64,000 bases of DNA, from positions 1,054,001 through 1,118,000 of the forward strand of contig NZ_JACVOK010000001.1 in the NCBI RefSeq assembly GCF_018882465.1. The letters run 5' to 3'. How positions within the stretch are numbered: position 1 is the stretch's first letter; the number at the start of each line of letters is the position of its first letter. The notes beneath the pieces were generated by a model. That model had not been told where the DNA came from. It ran no database searches and was given only the letters and a program-made list of their open reading frames with translations. The stretch is from Polynucleobacter sp. 73C-SIWE. GTDB lineage: Bacteria; Pseudomonadota; Gammaproteobacteria; Burkholderiales; Burkholderiaceae. A program made the position numbers and the translations under genes. Of the stretch, positions 61,005 to 64,000 are shown piece after piece.

Positions 61005-61877
61005 ATGGAATGGTTTTTAAGTACAGAGGATTGGTATAAGTTAGTTTTCAATGAAGGTTATGCAGCCGGAAGAGTGGCTTTTGCATTAATCATTTTCGCC
61101 ATGCTCATTGAGGTTATTGCCTATCGAATGCAAAAAAAGGTATATCCCTGGGAAGAGGCTGGTGTTAGTTTGGCGCTGATGTCGGGGCACTTGCTTGCTG
61201 GCGCTGCAGTTCATGGAATCATTTTTGGAATTATTGCTTTTGGCGTATACCACTATCGATTATTTACAATAACAGTAGATATGAATCATTGGTATATGGG
61301 AGTGCTTCTATTTGTACTATGTGATTTTGCTTATTATGTAATGCACCGGGCTAGTCATTCTGTAAATTTACTGTGGGGCTCTCACGCGGTTCATCATTCT
61401 GCCCAAAGAATGATTGTTTTAGCATCTATCAGATTGACATGGACCCCCCTAATATCGGGTGTTTTTCTATTCTATTTACCAATTGTTTGGCTAGGCTTTA
61501 CGCCCCAATGGGTTTTTGGAATGGTAAGTGCATCTTTAGCCTATCAGTTTGCTGTCCATACAGAATTGGTCCCACGCTTAGGATGGCTTGATTATATTTT
61601 TGATACGCCGTCGAACCACCGAGTTCATCATGGTACTAATGATATTTATATCAATAAGAACTTCGGTGGAATTTTGATGATTTGGGATCATATCTTCGGC
61701 ACATATCAAGCTGAGCTTCCCGATAACAAAGCTCAATTTGGATTAGTCCCTGCGCTGCCTAGGCCCTCTAATGTGTTCGATATTGCTTTTGGGCAATATC
61801 GGAGAATAGCCATGGGCCTCATAAATGCTACAAGCTGGAAGTCGCGTCTCAATGTTTTTTTTGGGCCACCTCAGTAA
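61005..61877 (+). CDS. Sterol desaturase/fatty acid hydroxylase family membrane protein
   Basis: The 290-residue protein has about five membrane segments and the histidine clusters of the diiron fatty acid hydroxylase superfamily: VMHRASHSVNLLWGSHAVHHSA and NHRVHHGTND. These coordinate a diiron centre that inserts oxygen into lipid chains. In bacteria, members act on fatty acids, carotenoids or sterol-like lipids; the substrate is unknown here. It lies between the small exported protein gene and the pyruvate decarboxylase-like gene on the same strand. Confidence 0.87.
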   Translation: MEWFLSTEDWYKLVFNEGYAAGRVAFALIIFAMLIEVIAYRMQKKVYPWEEAGVSLALMSGHLLAGAAVHGIIFGIIAFGVYHYRLFTITVDMNHWYMGVLLFVLCDFAYYVMHRASHSVNLLWGSHAVHHSAQRMIVLASIRLTWTPLISGVFLFYLPIVWLGFTPQWVFGMVSASLAYQFAVHTELVPRLGWLDYIFDTPSNHRVHHGTNDIYINKNFGGILMIWDHIFGTYQAELPDNKAQFGLVPALPRPSNVFDIAFGQYRRIAMGLINATSWKSRLNVFFGPPQ

Positions 61878-61941
61878 TCAGCATTCAATAATTTGAGTTG
61901 CGCTTATAGTATTTTTCTTCAGACATCGAAAGGATCTAAAT

Positions 61942-63630
61942 ATGAATGACATTAAGCAGGTCACCGTTGGTTCTTATCTTGGTCAGCGTCTGGTCGAAGC
62001 CGGTCTAAAAGATTTTTTTACCGTACCCGGCGACTTTACTTTGGTCTTGCTGGATCAATTAATAGCCACGCCTGGTTTACGAATGATTAGTTGTTGTAAT
62101 GAGCTCAATGCAGGATATGCCGCTGATGGCTATGCACGGACTGCTGGTTTTTCAGCGGCGGTTGTCACTTACACCGTTGGCGGTCTTAGTTTGATCAATG
62201 CTGTTGCAGGGGCTTATGGAGATGATCTATCTTTGTTGGCCGTATCTGGGGGCCCTAACTCAAATGATCAACATGATCATCACAGAATTCATCATACGAT
62301 CGGAGAATTAGACCTCTATCAGGCTGAGCGTTGCTTTGCTCCTGTGGTAGCTGCTGTATTTAATATTCGCCATCTAGATGATGCGGCCAGAATGATTGAT
62401 GAGGCGATTGTCACATGCTTGACGCAGAAAAAACCGGTGTACTTAGAGATAGCTTGCAATCTAACTGGGCTTAAAATTTCGGCGCCTACTTCAATGTTAT
62501 TTCCAATTCCTGCTGCTAAAAGCGACCCTACCGCCTTAGCGTCCGCCGTCGAGGCTGCTGCACAACGTATTAATGCTGCTGTCAAGCCAGCAATAGTTGT
62601 CGGAGTCAAAGTGCGACCTGCTCAGGCAGGTGATGCAAGCTTGGGTTTGTCGAATGCAATGGGTTGTGCCGTAGCTACAACTCCAGATGCCAAAGGAATT
62701 TTTTCAGAAGATCACCCCAATTTCATCGGAACATACTGGTCTGAGGTCAGTAGCCCTAATTGCTCAGAAATTATTGAGTCAAGCGATTGCCAGATATTGA
62801 TTGGAGTGCAGCAAACAGATTACACCACCACTGGATGGACAGCGCTCTATAAGATGGATAGCGCAATTAACATTGGAATTGATCAAGTCAGCATGCCTGA
62901 GGGTGTCTTTTCTCAAATTTATATGGCCGATTTTTTAAAAGCGTTGGTAGTAAAAGTAGCTAAAAAAGATGCCTCAATGCTTGAGTTTCAACGTTATCAA
63001 GAGCCCATTGCTCCAGTCGCTGTTGCAGCAGCTGGCGATGTCTTGACATTGCGAGAGCTGAGAAGGCAAATACAGGGAATGATTAACTCTGAGACAAGTT
63101 TATTAGTAGAGACTGGCGATTCTTGGTTTAATGGCCAAAGAATGTGTTTGCCAAAGGGCGCAAGCTATCACGTACAAATGCAGTATGGTTCTATAGGCTG
63201 GTCTGCTGGGGCAACTTTGGGAGTGGCTATGGCAAGCAAGCCAGACACGAGAGTCATTACTTTGATAGGCGATGGTTCCTTTCAGATGACAGCACAAGAG
63301 CTATCAACGATGATTCGCTATCAAGTTAATCCGATCATTTTTCTCATGAACAATGGTGGCTACACCATTGAGGTTGAACTGCATGATGGACCTTATAACC
63401 AGATCAAGAATTGGGATTACGCAGGCTTAATAAATGTTTTTAATGCTAATGATGGCAAGGGTCTTGGAATTAAGGTGAAGACAGCAGGTGATCTGACTGC
63501 TGCCATTAGCCAAGCTATTACGCATCGGGGAGGCCCCGTTTTAATTGAGTGCCCACTATTACGCGATGACTGTTCTAAAGAATTAGCAGAATGGGGAAGC
63601 CATGTGGCAAAAGCAAACGCTAGAGTGTAA
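61942..63630 (+). CDS. Pyruvate decarboxylase-like ThDP enzyme
   Basis: The 562-residue thiamine diphosphate enzyme resembles Zymomonas and plant pyruvate decarboxylase. Seen are YLGQRLVEAGLKDFFTVPGD, the ThDP glutamate Glu54 in CNELNAGYAADGYAR, the catalytic pair His117-His118 in RIHHTIGELDLYQ, the ThDP/Mg motif GDGSFQMTAQELST, and Glu477 in GYTIEVELHDGPYNQIKNWD, a segment close to the Zymomonas enzyme. Pyruvate to acetaldehyde is likely; indolepyruvate or another 2-keto acid is the main alternative. Bacterial pyruvate decarboxylases are uncommon. No alcohol dehydrogenase gene is adjacent within the window. Confidence 0.85.
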   Translation: MNDIKQVTVGSYLGQRLVEAGLKDFFTVPGDFTLVLLDQLIATPGLRMISCCNELNAGYAADGYARTAGFSAAVVTYTVGGLSLINAVAGAYGDDLSLLAVSGGPNSNDQHDHHRIHHTIGELDLYQAERCFAPVVAAVFNIRHLDDAARMIDEAIVTCLTQKKPVYLEIACNLTGLKISAPTSMLFPIPAAKSDPTALASAVEAAAQRINAAVKPAIVVGVKVRPAQAGDASLGLSNAMGCAVATTPDAKGIFSEDHPNFIGTYWSEVSSPNCSEIIESSDCQILIGVQQTDYTTTGWTALYKMDSAINIGIDQVSMPEGVFSQIYMADFLKALVVKVAKKDASMLEFQRYQEPIAPVAVAAAGDVLTLRELRRQIQGMINSETSLLVETGDSWFNGQRMCLPKGASYHVQMQYGSIGWSAGATLGVAMASKPDTRVITLIGDGSFQMTAQELSTMIRYQVNPIIFLMNNGGYTIEVELHDGPYNQIKNWDYAGLINVFNANDGKGLGIKVKTAGDLTAAISQAITHRGGPVLIECPLLRDDCSKELAEWGSHVAKANARV

Positions 63631-63656
63631 TTTCGTTAATTGAAAGGGTAATGAGT

Positions 63657-64000
63657 ATGTCTGATTCAAGCAAACAAGCTCCTAATGTCATCGGCACATG
63701 GGTGGGAAAGACAAATGATACGGTGATTGGGGGCGGAAGCCATTATCCCAATGGCGAGAAAGGTGAAGTTCGATTTCTTGGTCTAGCAGTGACTTATCAA
63801 TTCAACCAGCAGTCTAATCGGGCATTCGCAGGAACGTTTACTATTGAGGGACATACAGTTCAAATCGTTGGCTCATTTAGCAGTGATCTAATGAGTGGCA
63901 CAATGGCAGATAAAGATGGTACCTATACCTTTAAGATGAGCAACTCAAATGAGATGTCAGTCTGTTTTGCCTCCACAACCACGGATCGCTATGACAAGTC
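63657..64000 (+). CDS. Small beta-rich protein (paralogue B), partial at the right edge
   Basis: The frame starts at ATG 63657 (GAAAGGG 8 bases upstream; ATG 63651 is also in frame) and remains open to the window end. It encodes SDSSKQAPNVIGTWVGKTND, then GSHYPNGEKGEVRFLG, FAGTFTIEGHTVQIVGSFSS and EMSVCFASTTTD. Each block aligns with the exported protein at 60511 (QAPNLIGTWNGETND, RIYPGGSPGQIRFLK, FSGAATIKGSSITFVGSLS, KIALCFSTTTID). Unlike that protein it has no signal peptide, so it should remain in the cytoplasm. It lies 26 bases after the decarboxylase stop. Confidence 0.75.
   Translation, partial: MSDSSKQAPNVIGTWVGKTNDTVIGGGSHYPNGEKGEVRFLGLAVTYQFNQQSNRAFAGTFTIEGHTVQIVGSFSSDLMSGTMADKDGTYTFKMSNSNEMSVCFASTTTDRYDK

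Noticed and set aside
1..64000. tRNA genes, CRISPR arrays, insertion sequences and phage genes
   Set aside because: I looked for cloverleaf-like CCA-ended genes, regularly spaced repeats, transposase motifs and terminal repeats by eye and found none I could support.

Overview
The window looks like a chromosomal segment of a free-living betaproteobacterium of the Burkholderiaceae, most probably Polynucleobacter or a close relative. The reasons are the gene order tyrA-aroA-cmk-rpsA-ihfB-lapB-ugd-hldE-hldD, the protein sequences, moderate GC content and very tight gene packing. I see no rRNA, tRNA, insertion sequence, prophage or CRISPR array. Assignments rest on reading motifs and remembered family sequences; no database search was run.

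Region 1 (1-9080) is conserved housekeeping: the end of tyrA, aroA, cmk, ribosomal protein S1, IHF beta, the LPS-assembly regulator LapB (without LapA beside it), UDP-glucose dehydrogenase and two ADP-heptose genes. Region 2 (9197-14918) is an accessory block: a large exported TPR-CHAT (caspase-like) protein, a small exported Ig-like protein, a zinc-ribbon membrane protein and an exported alpha/beta hydrolase, overlapping or closely spaced, followed by a ComEA-like helix-hairpin-helix protein. Region 3 (14960-24443) holds cysM, mltB, an HDAC-family hydrolase, and an acyl-CoA oxidation set (acyl-CoA ligase, EtfBA, acyl-CoA dehydrogenase). Region 4 (24664-34548) is the rpsP-rimM-trmD-rplS ribosomal operon followed by a Nudix hydrolase, a CobD/CbiB-like protein, rsgA, an M48 protease, orn, mog, pmbA and a Tat-exported TRAP binding protein.

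Region 5 (34631-46634) is mixed: TauE/SafE permease, carboxylesterase, two DUF4239 membrane proteins flanking a CitE-like lyase, a semialdehyde dehydrogenase, nitroreductase, HNH protein, an iron-sulfur photolyase with its two small companion proteins, a thiol dioxygenase and lipoproteins. Region 6 (46664-51283) contains an SbtA-type bicarbonate transporter with a LysR regulator, a TerC-universal stress fusion and an HPF/RaiA-like protein.

The most striking locus is 51328-57607. A leader with the hallmarks of the manganese-sensing yybP-ykoY riboswitch lies directly upstream of a four-gene overlapping operon for a heavy-metal RND efflux pump (outer membrane, adaptor, inner-membrane pump) ending in a PII-like protein. 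This suggests a manganese-controlled tripartite exporter. Downstream are the decayed remains of an outer-membrane beta-barrel gene, a two-component system, and a cluster (60511-64000) with a Zymomonas/plant-type pyruvate decarboxylase and a fatty acid hydroxylase-family membrane protein, bracketed by two paralogous small proteins, one exported and one apparently cytoplasmic. The second paralogue runs off the window end.
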